This document shows positions 12,001 through 21,551 of a stretch of DNA of 64,000 bases, piece after piece. Every line of letters starts with the position of its first letter. The stretch's first letter is position 1. The stretch lies in contig SDUX01000006.1 in assembly GCA_008729055.1 (NCBI GenBank), forward strand, positions 1,311,501-1,375,500. Reading direction: 5' to 3'. The DNA comes from Pyropia haitanensis (Eukaryota > Rhodophyta > Bangiophyceae > Bangiales > Bangiaceae). A program made the translations under genes and the position numbers. The notes under the pieces are model-generated. The model searched no databases and had not been told where the DNA came from. It worked only from the letters and a program-made list of their open reading frames with translations.

Positions 12001-12781
12001 GTCCCTCTCGTACGCGCGGGACCGGTCGGCCGCGGACATGTCGAGCCGGGGTGGCCGCGACGCTGCCGCGGCACCGCCATCTGCGGACCGCTCCTCCATC
12101 AACTCGACCGCCTCTGGGCGGGGCACTGCCGACCGCGGCTCGCTCAGCGGCCGGTCCACCGCGCTGGTGCGCTCTGCCTCTACCGCCCCGGTGGCGGGAT
12201 CCGACATTACCGCCAGCGCCGGCGGCGACTCGCTGCGCGACGCCCGGTCGTCGACGGCGAGGCCATCATCGGCGGGCATGGGCGGCAACGGCCTCCCCCG
12301 CAACTCGAGCGTGCGGGGCACTAACGAGGTGGCCTATGGCGCGCGGCTGCCGGGTACGGTGATTATGGGCCGGACGACCGTCAGCCGTGACGCGCGGGAG
12401 CTGCTCAGCGCGGCGGCGGCCGGCGGCGGCGACCGGGACGGCGGCGGCGGCCGGGACCTCCTCATCACCCGCACCGGCAGCGCCGCGGTGCTGACGCCCG
12501 CGGGGGCGGCGGCGACGGCCGCCGCAGCGGCTGGCCGCCGCTCCTCGACCGTCGCCGCCCAGACGGCCGCGACGGCGGCGTTTGAGGCGGTCGCCGCCGC
12601 GCGGGTCACGGGGCACTCGCGGCCTGACCGGGGCCGTGGCGGCGGCGGGCGCACAACGGTGGCGGGGGAGGAGAAGGTGGCGGCGCGCAAGGGCGGCCGC
12701 CAGGCGGGTTGGCTCAAGAAGGTGCGGGCGTTTGGGTTTGGCATGGGGGGGGGGGGTGGGGGGGGGGACGGAGCTACGTGA
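9089..12781 (+). CDS. PH domain protein with a degenerate protein-kinase domain (predicted pseudokinase)
   Basis: Product of 1,230 residues from an ATG in strong context (GGCACCATGG); the frame is open further upstream without conservation. Residues about 28-131 form a PH-like domain (WAELRGATLRIL, ending FRRWRDGIAWA), interrupted by a Gly-rich loop. A kinase fold follows at about 140-520. It keeps the subdomain II Lys172 (VAVKV), Glu187 in helix C, DLG at 391-393, LAPE at 418-421 and a closing HRWF. The catalytic loop reads HGAVQLTN at 261-268, so the catalytic Asp is Ala and the loop Lys is Gln. The glycine loop is also poor. A 115-residue acidic/Ala-rich insert separates the catalytic loop from DLG. 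The remaining 700 residues are Ser/Gly/Arg-rich and look disordered. A phosphoinositide-linked signalling scaffold is the likely role; phosphotransfer is unlikely. Confidence 0.8.
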   Translation: MASLRNGRPMDLSDFCYARTRSAPRQALVRWAELRGATLRILEERPGADGGGAGGAGQQGASAGGGAGGGGGGKAGRTRARAVWDHVLTGAKVTPTWGRNEITIKLDADKLVMTLRNEDEFRRWRDGIAWAATTVEDFYTIVGSKQLHRGKTSEVVVGMDRSSPMSEVVAVKVINRAKAGAERAVAEMRLAVHVAHPRIIPVYDVRETLFDVFLVQQRAPGGNLYHSVQRSGLHVGLEDVRHVLRGLLQALAYLHGRGVVHGAVQLTNVLLGVIPGATCFQRPEPEGAAATGGGAPPPGHEATTDPAADGPGDVTASATTEASAATFAAVRAAAEAGLLGSVAPPPSSNGGAAPGSVDVPRPSLGRPDASSVAALRARSYDGWANHIKLCDLGHGAYLPRCPGEVLHRLDETLQLPYLAPEILHTPTRAAQGWGTPADLWAVGVCGFWLLTRCFPYPGTTAEVVLGGIEGGPPSAADPRLMDHLPDDGGATLSLLRQLLCVDPVKRLTAQAALQHRWFSPPASATAADGGMGLGHRLSASVSRAGGVGVAGGDDDVDRGRSSSLLGGTLESGRASSVSRVSSEVAAAGAVAPSQASAAASASGWRSASTERPVMALEGVPSMRYGRVSSMAGLGMDAADVGKPNPLDGVAGGGKPLLVQLFKAAVTAVTAARRLRIFALIRLMEERALAGDPLLSSPAPESSPYGNGAKWATAPESPPAVPVVDASFLVPDHAEVQPQEVHAPAVVTVTSGHHSGDGGDDAASSAVGQRDSTVGSAAAHVTSTEGPRGSWLSGERASTEAAQSNALSGRSSRTPSTSVAASDRGDDRADGEGAFLCSAPASGAGSRPGSISSSKGPRSRNRRSFVGLVRSASKVVENLQAHPPQHYRTPQGYPRSTSSTGGGSVSGAGGRGIHGNGPSSVSLARDSDAVLTATVTPASPRSGGGTMFHSSPSSPRGAPGAPWSQARRGVGRSLSYARDRSAADMSSRGGRDAAAAPPSADRSSINSTASGRGTADRGSLSGRSTALVRSASTAPVAGSDITASAGGDSLRDARSSTARPSSAGMGGNGLPRNSSVRGTNEVAYGARLPGTVIMGRTTVSRDARELLSAAAAGGGDRDGGGGRDLLITRTGSAAVLTPAGAAATAAAAAGRRSSTVAAQTAATAAFEAVAAARVTGHSRPDRGRGGGGRTTVAGEEKVAARKGGRQAGWLKKVRAFGFGMGGGGGGGDGAT

Positions 12782-13111
12782 GCGCGCGCCCCACCCCCGC
12801 CCCCACACTCTCTCCGCAGCGGGTAGGGCATGCATGTGCGCACGCGGCGAGATAGTGTGCGGGCGTGGGGGGGGGGGGGGTGCGGGGCCGCGCCGTGGCG
12901 GTACCGGCGGCACGGCCACACGGCCAATGGCGCGTGCGGGCCACAGCGCGGGAAAGAACGTATCAAAGGACACATCGAGTCATCGCTCCGTCGCGGTGGA
13001 GACCGAAAAAAGCACAAGAACGGGCGTCATATAGTGGCTGCCCGCACAGCCCCGCGTCGCCCATATGTACACGTCGGCGCCTACCCCCACCCCCCCCCCC
13101 GCCACCCAGCC
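12782..13111. other. Short convergent 3' flank
   Basis: Lies between the ends of the pseudokinase gene and the carrier gene, which run towards each other. G and C runs occur at 12868-12879 and 13091-13100. No canonical AATAAA is seen and no gene fits here. Confidence 0.5.
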
Positions 13112-14379
13112 TCAGGCCGTCAACGCCACCGCAAGCCCCTTGAGCGCCTCGTAGCTGGCCATCATGATCGCACAGCTGGGCGCCACCTTGGCCACCCGCG
13201 GCCCCACCCCCCGCGTCAGGCCGCGGAGGCCCTCGGCGGCGACGATCCCACGCGCGACCGCCGCCACGCCCGCGGGGCCGCCCGCCGCGCCACGCTCGCC
13301 CGCCTGCCAGCGCGTCTTGACCACGTCCGCGGGGACGGTCGCGGCGGCGGCCAGCACCCCCGCCCCAACGCCCGACAGCAGGTGCACCAGCGTGTCGACG
13401 CCGGCGGCGGCAGGGACGGTTGGCGCGGCGGGCGCAAGCGCACCATCGGCCGTCGGCGCCGTGGCGGGGGCCGCGGCCACTGGGGGGGCACCCCCCCCCC
13501 CCCCCCACGCCAGCCGGGCGTGGCCAAGCAGCCACGGCACCCCCCCCCCCGGCGCCTTGAGCGCCTCGTAGGCCCCCCAGTAGAGCGCGGAAAAGGGCGC
13601 GTCCCGCAGCAGCGTCACGCCCGCGCCCCGCCACAGGCCCGCCACGCCGTCGGCGGCGACGACCCCCGCGAGCGCGCCGCGGACGCCGCCGGCGCGGCCC
13701 GCCGCGCCGCCGGCGCCCGCCTGCAGCCGCAGGCGGCCCAGCTCCAGCGGCGCCCCGGCGAGCGTCGCGACGCACCGCGCGGCGGCGCCCGCCACGGCCG
13801 GCACCGCGTCGGGCGGCAGCACCGACGGCGGCGCCAGCGGCTCGCCGCCACCGTCGGCGCCGCTACGGGCGCCCCCCCCCCCAGCGAGCCCCCCACAAAA
13901 CGCCTCGTACAGACAAAAGTAGAGGCCCGTCGACGGCACGGCAATCGCAAACGTGGCCGGGAGCCCCCGCCACAGCCCCCGCGGGCCGTGCGCGGCGACA
14001 ACCTGCCGCGCCGCGTCGGCCATGGAGCGCGCGTGGCCGGGCACCGCGCAGGGGGCGGGCTGGGGGGTGCACACGTGCGCCTGCATGCGCACCTTGACCA
14101 CGTCCAGGGGGGTGACAAACAGCGCGGTGACCGACGCGGCCGTCGACGCGGCGACCGCGTGGGCGAGGGGGGGGAGGGATGCTGGTGCTCGTGGGGGGGG
14201 GGGGGGGGGGAAGGGGCGGCCGGCGTGCTCCCGCTGCCGCTGCCACCGCCGGCCCCGCCACCGCCGCCGCCGCCGCCGCCGCCGGTCCGTCCCCATTGGG
14301 GGGGGGGGGGGGCGGGACGCGGCGCACCGTCAGCAGGGGTGGGGGGCAGCGCCCAGGATGGGAACGCTGCCAGCGTCAT
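13112..14379 (-). CDS. Mitochondrial carrier, SLC25A39/SLC25A40/Mtm1-type (with a frame break)
   Basis: Inner mitochondrial membrane solute carrier. The SLC25A39/40 group is known for mitochondrial glutathione import. Three carrier repeats are visible. Repeat 1 begins VTPLDVVKVRMQ and has GLWRGLPATF. Repeat 2 has the group-typical APLELGRLRLQ and RDAPFSALYWGAYEALK. Repeat 3 has TVPADVVKTRWQ and closes with KVAPSCAIMMASYEALK. These group-specific motifs separate it from ADP/ATP and other carriers. Loops are enlarged by Gly/Ala tracts. The uninterrupted frame starts only at 14296, within an Arg-rich nonsense-like stretch. A sensible N terminus (MTLAAFPSWALPP) starts at 14377-14379 in another frame and joins at the run of about 16 G/C at 14197-14212. 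I therefore take 14379 as the start. Confidence 0.85.
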
Positions 14380-14500
14380 GGCCGCACCAGCGGCGGTGGA
14401 AAATGGGGAGGAAGACTCCGCCAGGGGGAGGGGAGGAACGGGCGCCACCGTCCACCAGAGGCGCGACGGACGGTGGCAGCGACGGCGGCAGCGGCGGTGA

Positions 14501-14501
<1 letters not shown>

Positions 14502-14570
<69 letters not shown>
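14502..14570 (+). repeat. (GGC)23 trinucleotide repeat upstream of the carrier gene
   Basis: Uninterrupted GGC units about 120 bases upstream of the proposed carrier start, so probably in its 5' untranslated region or promoter. In this position it could form stable G-rich or hairpin structures. Confidence 0.9.
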
Positions 14571-14971
14571 CAGCGGCCAAGGCGGGCGGCCGAGTAGCTC
14601 GTCACGAGCGGAGCGGCCAGCAGCGGCGGGGACGGGGGCGATGGGACGGGGTGGCCGCCGCCGTCCGCCACCGTCTCAGCCCCACGCGACCGTCTGAACG
14701 TCGACAGTCACGCCAGCGGCGGCCGCCTGCGACGGCGGGCCAAGGCGGCCGCCGCGGCGCAGACGGCACGCGCCGGCGACGAGCGGCGCCGGCGTGTGTG
14801 AGGCGGTGGAGGGCGCCTGACGTGGCGGGCGGGCTGGTGTCTCATCGTACCCAAAGGACTCCCTACCCAAACAAGCAGAAGAAAACGGCCAGGCCGCCCC
14901 CAATGCAAAGCCCTGAGAGCAAGTGGAGCCGCTGTCGTCGACTCTGTACAACTACTATCCGGAACCATTTG

Positions 14972-14976
14972 ATTGG
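14972..14976 (-). promoter_or_regulatory. Possible CCAAT box (inverted) upstream of PGK
   Basis: ATTGG in the context GATTGGTCAAG, 415 bases before the PGK start and within the least GC-rich part of the region. A five-base motif has little weight alone. A second copy follows at 15080-15084. Confidence 0.25.
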
Positions 14977-15079
14977 TCAAGGCTTACCGTCAAAGCAGCC
15001 AGAGTGGCCCCCCATTCGGCACTTTGATCGCGACTGCCACTCGTCTCACGCAAAGGGGGCACAGCGGGGCGTGGCCCGC

Positions 15080-15084
15080 CCAAT
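15080..15084 (+). promoter_or_regulatory. Possible CCAAT box upstream of PGK
   Basis: CCAAT in the context CGCCCAATCATGG, 307 bases before the PGK start. Together with the inverted copy at 14972 it suggests a promoter area; the evidence is only motif-level. Confidence 0.25.
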
Positions 15085-15390
15085 CATGGCCGGCCTCTGC
15101 GAACCGACGGACCAGAACCGCCGTGTCTTGGTGCTTGATCCGGCATGCGACGGTCGAGTCCCATCGCCATCGGGTCCCCCCTCGCAGCGGCAAAGGCGGA
15201 GCACGACGCGTCCAGAGTCGTCGACCCGGCTACCTCCTTGCCAACGCCAGCCGTCGAACTGACGCTCCCAGCCTGGTCTTCCCCTTTCTCCACCCCCCCT
15301 CACGCCCAGCACACCTCTCGTCGTCCCACCCGCAGTTCTCTCTTGTCCCAGCCCTCTCCCGCCGCTCTTCCCCTCCCCCCCATCGGCACC

Positions 15391-16641
15391 ATGAACAAGG
15401 TCGGCGTTGACGGCCTGGACGTGGCCGGCAAGCGCGTCTTTGTGCGCGTCGACTTCAACGTGCCGCAGGACAAGGCGACGGGCGCCATCACGTCCACGCA
15501 GCGCATCGAGGCGGCGGTGCCGACCATCAAGAAGCTCCTCGACGGTGGCGCCAAGTCGGTGGTGCTGGCCTCCCACCTGGGCCGCCCCGCTGGCCGGGTG
15601 GTCGCCAAGTACTCGCTCAAGCCGGTGGCCGAGGCGGCGTCCTCCCTGCTCGGCGTGCCCGTCACCTTCCTCCCCGACTGTGTGGGCGACGAGGTCACCG
15701 CCGCGACCGCCGACCCGGCGCCGGGCTCGGTGTTCCTGCTGGAGAACCTGCGCTTCCACGTGGCCGAGGAGGGCAAGGGCGAGGACGCGGACGGCAACAA
15801 GGTCAAGGCCACAGACGAGCAGGTGGCGTCGTTCCGGGCGGGCCTCACCGCCCTCGCCGACGTGTACGTCAATGACGCGTTTGGCACCGCCCACCGGGCG
15901 CACTCGTCGATGGTGGGGGTGGACCTGCCTGTCAAGGCGGCGGGGCTGCTGATGAAGAAGGAGCTCGACTACTTCTCCAAGGCCCTCACCGAGCCCGCCC
16001 GCCCGTTCCTCTCCATCCTGGGGGGAGCCAAGGTGTCGGACAAGATCCAGCTCATCGAGTCGCTGCTCGACAAGGTGGACGAGATGATCATTGGCGGCGG
16101 CATGTGCTACACGTTTAAGAAGGTCATCGGGGGGATGGAGATTGGGGACTCGCTCTTTGACGAGGCGGGCTCCAAGATTGTCAAGGACCTGGTCGCCAAG
16201 GCGGAGGCCAAGGGCGTCAAGCTCCACTTTCCCGTCGACTTTATCACCGCCGACGACTTTTCGCCGACCGCCGCGGTCGGCGCCGCGACCGAGGAGGAGG
16301 GCATCCCATCGGGGTGGCAGGGGCTGGACGCGGGGCCCAAGTCGCAGGCCGCGTTTGCCGACGTTGTCGGCCGCGCCAAGACGGTGGTGTGGAACGGCCC
16401 GGTCGGCGTCTTTGAGTTTGTGCCCTTCCAGGGCGGCACCAAGAACCTGATGACCGCCCTCGTCGACGCGACGGCCAAGAATGGGTGCACGTCCATCATT
16501 GGCGGGGGGGACACGGCGACGGCGGCCAAGGACTTTGGGATGGAGGCGGGCGTGTCGCACGTGAGCACGGGGGGGGGGGCGAGCTTGGAGCTCCTCGAGG
16601 GCAAGGTCCTGCCGGGCGTCGCCGCCCTGACCGACGCGTAA
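15391..16641 (+). CDS. PGK: Phosphoglycerate kinase, cytosolic
   Basis: Transfers phosphate between 1,3-bisphosphoglycerate and ADP in glycolysis. The 416-residue product matches the normal family length. It starts directly at the N-terminal domain ([15 protein letters not shown]), so there is no transit peptide and the cytosolic form is expected. The PGK signature [12 protein letters not shown] is at 14-25 and the substrate-binding SHLGRP at 61-66. [25 protein letters not shown] and the nucleotide-binding GGGDT follow in the normal order. The gene is one exon in a single frame with G/C third positions. The ATG context GGCACCATGA and the pyrimidine-rich leader support the start. A long antisense open frame over this gene is a composition artefact. 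Confidence 0.97.
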   Translation: MNKVGVDGLDVAGKRVFVRVDFNVPQDKATGAITSTQRIEAAVPTIKKLLDGGAKSVVLASHLGRPAGRVVAKYSLKPVAEAASSLLGVPVTFLPDCVGDEVTAATADPAPGSVFLLENLRFHVAEEGKGEDADGNKVKATDEQVASFRAGLTALADVYVNDAFGTAHRAHSSMVGVDLPVKAAGLLMKKELDYFSKALTEPARPFLSILGGAKVSDKIQLIESLLDKVDEMIIGGGMCYTFKKVIGGMEIGDSLFDEAGSKIVKDLVAKAEAKGVKLHFPVDFITADDFSPTAAVGAATEEEGIPSGWQGLDAGPKSQAAFADVVGRAKTVVWNGPVGVFEFVPFQGGTKNLMTALVDATAKNGCTSIIGGGDTATAAKDFGMEAGVSHVSTGGGASLELLEGKVLPGVAALTDA

Positions 16642-17689
16642 GCCCCAAAGGCAGCCGGGGTGTGAACATTGGGAGTGGGAAGGGCGGGGCGGGGGGGGGG
16701 ACATTGCCGCTGTTGCGTTGCTTTTGTGTTTGGTCGACCTTGGCGGGGGTAGGCAGACGGGCACGGGGTGGACTGCGGGGCGTAGGCGTGGCAGCCGTCG
16801 ACCACCCGGGTGCCATTGTATTGTACTGCTGCGCGCGGGTGCGGGGCGCCGCCCAGCCGGGCGACGCCAGCCGACCCGCCTCCACGGATACCCGTCCGCC
16901 CCGCGCGGCCGCCGGCGGTGCCGCGCACGGCGCCCACGGCGAGGACACACCGACCGGCGCGCGCCGCCCGTGGCTGGCCCCCGCCGCGCGGCCGCCCCCC
17001 GCCGCCGCCCACGCTCCGTCCCCGGGCCGCCCGCCCGCCCGTCGCGGCGGGCGCACGCACGCAGGGCGGTCCCCCCCCCCACCAACAGGCGCGGCGCGCA
17101 CGGGCACGCGGAGCGCGGTCGTCGCGACAGCCGGCTGGGCGGTGGCGGCAACGACGGTGGCGTCGGCAGCGGCGGCGGCGGGCGGGGCGACGGCGGCGGT
17201 GGCGCGATCGCCGCGGGCGATGCCGTCACAGTGGCGGCCCGTCGCGGCGGGCCGCGAGTTGCCTTTCCCCCCCCGCCAGCCCCTCCCCCACCCGCCCTGC
17301 GCACCCCCACCCCAGCCGCAGACGTACCAGCCAGGCCGCCGGTGCCGCCCCCCGCGGCGCCCGTGGACAGCGGCCGTCAGCGTCCCCCCCTCCGCGGCAC
17401 GCCACAACGTTGTGCGCGACCGGGTAAACCGCCGGCCGGCAGACACGCGGCCGCGTCGGCAGCGGTCGCGGCCGCGGCGCGGGCGGTGTGCCGTGCCGAC
17501 GCAGCCACCGGCACTCTCGCCGTCACCGCGCGCGCAAGAGCGCCAGATGTGCCCTCCCTACCCCGCCTCCCCCCCCCTCTTCCCCGTCCCCATCCCCTTC
17601 CCCTCCCCTCAACCCCCCCCCACAAAAAAAAAAAAAAACCCTCGCACCCCCCCCCCCCCACGCCGCGCCCACAAGCCGCCCGCCGCCCC
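16642..17689. other. Convergent 3' region between PGK and the DMT transporter
   Basis: Positions 16642-16830 are the PGK 3' flank. The rest is GC-rich low-complexity sequence with a run of 15 A at 17624-17638 just beyond the transporter stop. No AATAAA and no supportable gene are seen. Confidence 0.5.
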
Positions 17690-18163
17690 TCACGGCGCGC
17701 GGAGCGCGCGGCGCAAGCCCACCGCCGCGGCGGCCACGACGATCGCGGCGGCCCCCCCCGCGCCCAGCGGCGTCGGCACCTCCCCCAGCAGCACCACCCC
17801 ATACGCGTACGCGAGCGCCACGTCCACGTACCGCACGATGGTGGCGACGCCCGCGGGCACGCGCTGCAGCCCCGCCGTCAGGGCCATGCTCCCCCCAAAC
17901 GCGCAGACGCCCACCCCCCCCGTGATGAGCCAGCCGAGGGGCGTCGTCGGCACGACGACGGGCGTGGCCGTCGCGGCCATCCCCGCCACCCCGACCACCG
18001 ACGCGGTGACGCCAAAGGCGGCGACGGAGAGGGCGGCGGGGACGGCGGCGCCCATGTGCCGCACGATCACGTAGCTGACCGCGCTGCTGATGGCGCCGAG
18101 CAGGGAGAGGCCAACGCCGGTGAGGCGGGCGGCCAGCGGCAGCGCCGCGGACGCGGCCGCCTC

Positions 18164-18211
<48 letters not shown>

Positions 18212-18786
18212 CGACGCGTGCGCGACGGCGGCAACGCCCGCGAGGCACACGGCCGCGGCGGCCACGTCGAGGCGCGCGACCGGCTCGCCCAGCGCGACCG
18301 CCGCGAGCGCGGCGGTCCACAGCGGCCCCGTAAAAAACACGACCGTCGCGTCGCCCAGCGGCAGCAGCTGCAGCGCCGCGAAAAACGCCACGATGCCCAC
18401 CGTCCCCGACAGCGACCGCGCGAGCGTCAGCGCCCACAGGCCCGGCCGGGGCAGCCGCACCGCCGTGCGGGTGGCGCCGAGCAGCGCGCCCGCCAGCGCC
18501 GCCTGCACCACCGACCGGCACGCGACCAGCTGCAGCGACGGCAGGCCGGCGGTGGTGCCGCCGACGCGGACGAGGAGCGTCATGGTCGAAAAGCCGAGCG
18601 TGCTGCCGGCCATGAGCGCCAGGCCGGTGCGCTCGGGGGACCACCAGCCGGGGGGGGGGGGGCCGCGGGGCGGGGGGGGAGCGGCTCCCGCGCCTTGGCG
18701 CCGAGCAGGGCGGTGCGCTCGGTGGGGGGGGGGGGGGGGGGGAGCGCCGCCACCGCGTCCCCGCCGGGCGGGCCGTCGCCGGCCAT
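17690..18786 (-). CDS. EamA-domain drug/metabolite (DMT) superfamily transporter (with a frame break)
   Basis: Multi-pass membrane transporter with two EamA repeats and about ten hydrophobic segments. Repeat 1 starts GLALMAGSTLGFSTMTLLV and includes the typical RSVVQAALAGALLG and FFAALQLLPLGDATVVFF. A Gly-rich loop encoded by a CCG array separates the repeats. Repeat 2 begins GLSLLGAISSAVSYVIVRHM and ends LGAGGAAAIVVAAAAVGLRR. The organisation resembles SLC35G-like and bacterial RhaT/EamA proteins; the substrate is unknown. The uninterrupted frame extends to 18886 with a Pro/Arg-rich nonsense-like start. A plausible N terminus (MAGDGPPGGDAVAALPP, then TERTALLG) starts at 18784-18786 in another frame. 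It joins across G runs at 18650-18741. Confidence 0.8.
18172..18210 (+). repeat. (CCG)n array coding for poly-Gly in the DMT transporter loop
   Basis: About 13 CCG units on the plus strand, read as Gly codons on the minus strand in the loop between the two EamA repeats. It probably varies in length. Confidence 0.8.
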
Positions 18787-20332
18787 GGCGGGTGCCGGGG
18801 GGGGGGGGGGGGGGGGGCGCGGGGGGAGGCGCGGGGGGGGGTGGGAGGGGCGGGAGGAGGGCGGGGGGGGGGACGGCGTGCAGCAACCCGGCCGTGCAGC
18901 CGGCCGTCGTGGGTGGGCGGCTCGCCGGCAGCGGCGGCGGCGGCGGCGGCGGCGGGCGCCAGCGCCGACGGCGGTCTGGTCAAGCCCCGGCGGTCGGCGC
19001 GGGCCTCGCAGCGCGCCGCGGGGGACCCGCCGCCGGCGTGGACGACGCGGCGCTCCCGGGCGGACACGGACGCGCCGCGGCGGGGCGCCGCGACGCGCGC
19101 CGCGACGCGGCGGCCGCGCGCGGCGACGGGCCGCGACGCTGCCGGCGGGGGGAAACGCAGACGGCGGCTGGGGTTGGGGGGGGACGCTGCCGCCGCCGCC
19201 ACGGCCGTCGGTGGGCGGCCGCACGCAGCAGGGACAATGGGCGGGGGGGGGGGGGGGGGGGGCGCCGCGACGACGCCGTCTGCCGGCAGGCGCGGCGCAC
19301 CGCCGCCGCCGCTGGGGGGGCGCCGCGCGGCGGCACAGACCGGCGCAGGCGTGCCGCCCGCATATGCGCGCAGGGGGTGTTGTCGCCCGGCCTTCCAGCG
19401 GGGATCACGAGCTGGGGGATATGCTCCCGCGGCGCCGACGGCGTGGCGGGAGCGCCCGTGGCGGCCGGCGGTGGCCCCGCTCGTCGGCGCCCGCGGGCCG
19501 CCGCGGCGGCGGCGGCGCCCCACTCCCGCCGGCCGCCGCCGCCGCGGCCCCGCGCCGCCACTCCCCCCCCTGGACACCACACACTCGCCACGGTGGCGGC
19601 GGGTGCGGGCGACGGCGGCGGCGGCGGCGGCGGCGGCGGCAGCGCCGCCACCGTCGGGCCGCTGCCGCCGCGGGCGGCGGGCGGGGAGGGGCGGCTGCCC
19701 GCCGGCGGGACGCGGGTGCGCTGCCGCGGGCGGGGGTCCCTCTGTTTGGCCGAGGAGGGGGGGCGCGGGCGCGGCGGCCGTCATCCGCCGCTGCTGCCGC
19801 AGCCTCCCCCCGCGTACGGAGCGGGGCCGGCACAGCTGTCCAGGCGCGCAACGGGAGTGTGCGTCTTGTCTGTGTGCGTGGGCGGTCTGCGGGGGGCGAT
19901 CGAGCACGGGCGTCGCGAGCCTGGCTCCACGGGCGGCCGCACGGTGGGTACGCTCCCTGGCGAGGATGCGCGGGCGGGGACGGGCGGCGCGGGTGGGCGC
20001 GCGCCGGCGGCCGGCACCGCCGCCGCGTCCAGAGGACGGTGGCACGGTCGGCGCGCCGGCCACAGCCGCGTCAGCCACAGGCGCACCTGGGTGTAGCGCC
20101 GCGGCGGCGGCGAGCGGAGCTCCGACCGGGTGTAGCGGGCAGCGCGCGTGCGCCCCCACGTCGCACACCAAAGCTGGGATTTGGTAGCCCGGGGCGTCAC
20201 GCCGGTCGCGCCGAACGCGGCTGTCGGCGGCCACGAAAGGCCCTGCCTTTCTCGGCAGCTAGAGGTGATACAGAGGGACGGAGAGCACGGATGAGAGGAG
20301 GTGGAAGCCTTGGAGGTGCCGGCATATGGCAT
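18787..20332. other. GC-rich 5' flank of the DMT transporter
   Basis: Upstream sequence of the transporter, dominated by G runs (18798-18815 and 19242-19261) and Ala/Arg/Gly-type triplet repeats. Several long open frames on both strands lack any domain and are attributed to composition. From about 20100 the composition becomes more balanced as the inverted-repeat element is approached. Confidence 0.45.
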
Positions 20333-20385
20333 CCACTGCGCAGTGGGTGCTAAACCGTCTCAAAGAAAACCTGCTTTTCCGTTGC
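20333..20385 (+). repeat. Left terminal inverted repeat with 14-base palindromic tip
   Basis: Pairs with 21498-21551. The palindromic tip occupies 20333-20346. Confidence 0.8.
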
Positions 20386-21497
20386 TTGGCCCGGCCCGCA
20401 AGCGGTTGTCAACGCCTGTTTTGACAGTGTGAGGCCTGCTTTTTTCGGTTTTTTTGTTTTTGACTTACATGGGTGCCTTTCGGGCCTTCGACGGAGTGCA
20501 TCTCGTAAGGAAAGAACCGTCTGGAGCTGAGCTGTCTGAGCCTACAAAATCACCCGTGTCAACGGACCGAAACGCTTCACTGTAGGGCTCCATGCAATCC
20601 GCGTCTGGGAAGGTTGCCAACGATCGTAAGGTGGCTTGCGGGCCGCCGCAGAGTACCTTGCGGAAACGCCTCTGCATGGGCCATTGCGGCGAAAATCTCC
20701 CGCACTCTGCAGTCCCCGGGAGTAAGAAAAGTGACGTGGAGGGAGACGCTTTGAGGACGCGCTTGACGACACGGCTAGGGTGGATGGCGTAGGCTTAAGG
20801 GATGGCTCTCTCTTCCCCCCCCCCTTCACTCCACTTACCCGCTTCTCTGCTTGCTGGTGGCCCCCTCACCTTTACTCCCCCACGCCCGTCCGCTCCCCCC
20901 CCGTTCTCGTCCGCGGGTGCCGCAGTTATGACGGCTGTTTGAGGCGCTGCGGAGCGGCAGCTACTGCAGGCTGTTGTGACTGGAAATTGTGGCGCGGCAC
21001 GGGGATAGTGCCCGCCGTCTACTTCGCTTCAGCCGATAGTAGCGTTCTCTCCCGCCTCCCTCTCCCCTCAGCTCTCCTGCGCTTCCCGCTCACTCTCGAC
21101 GGTAGGTATCGCGATGGAAGCGGCATCCGCTGAGGCGTAGAAGCCGGCCTCTGGCTGTCTGCGGCAGGTGGTGGTGATACTCCGCCTTGAGGTGTGCGGC
21201 TCCACTGCGGAGCTGGCGCAGGTAAACGAGCAGCTGCTGTCTCAGCGGAAAAGCGAGTACTGGGCGCTGGTCCAGGTAGCCAAGACGGCCCAGGGCTTCG
21301 AACACCTGTTCCGTCCCGGCCTCTGATTGGATACATTCCGACGGTTGTTGACAGTCGCAGCGCGGGAGATTGTCGCAAAGGGCCGCGCAAGAATGACAGA
21401 CGTGCGGACGCAAGCAGACTCCGCACAAAAATCTTGCTGGTCCACGCAGACTGGCTTGCGGAAAAGCAAGATCCCACGCAAGCCCGCAAGAGGCCCC

Positions 21498-21551
21498 GCA
21501 ACCGAAAAAGCAGGTTTTTTTTGAGACGGTTTAGCACCCACAGCGCTGTGG
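21498..21551 (-). repeat. Right terminal inverted repeat with 14-base palindromic tip
   Basis: Reverse complement of the left repeat, apart from one extra T in the T run and a few substitutions. The palindromic tip occupies 21538-21551. Confidence 0.8.

Larger units (their letters stand above)
14380..15390. other. Divergent promoter region of the carrier and PGK genes
   Basis: The carrier side is repeat-rich, with a (GGC)n array. From about 14830 the base composition drops towards 60% GC and the sequence carries CCAAT motifs in front of PGK. A pyrimidine-rich leader precedes the PGK start (15280-15385). No further gene is seen. Confidence 0.5.
20333..21551. mobile_element. Non-autonomous DNA transposon-like element with terminal inverted repeats
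   Basis: The two ends are inverted copies of each other over about 53 bases (20333-20385 and 21498-21551) with only a few mismatches. The shared core begins GTGCTAAACCGTCTC and continues into ACCTGCTTTT. Each terminus is a perfect 14-base palindrome: CCACTGCGCAGTGG on the left and CCACAGCGCTGTGG on the right. A further copy of the motif CCTGCTTTTTTCGG lies inside at 20435-20448. The interior is less GC-rich than the flanks and holds only short open frames without transposase motifs. That suggests a deletion derivative moved in trans. No convincing target-site duplication is visible. A 4-base GCGC inside both palindromes is one candidate. Confidence 0.65.

Noticed and set aside
15046..17310. 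Long antisense open frame (over 700 codons) across PGK
   Set aside because: The plus strand encodes a complete, conserved PGK. Antisense openness follows from the codon bias and the scarcity of A/T.
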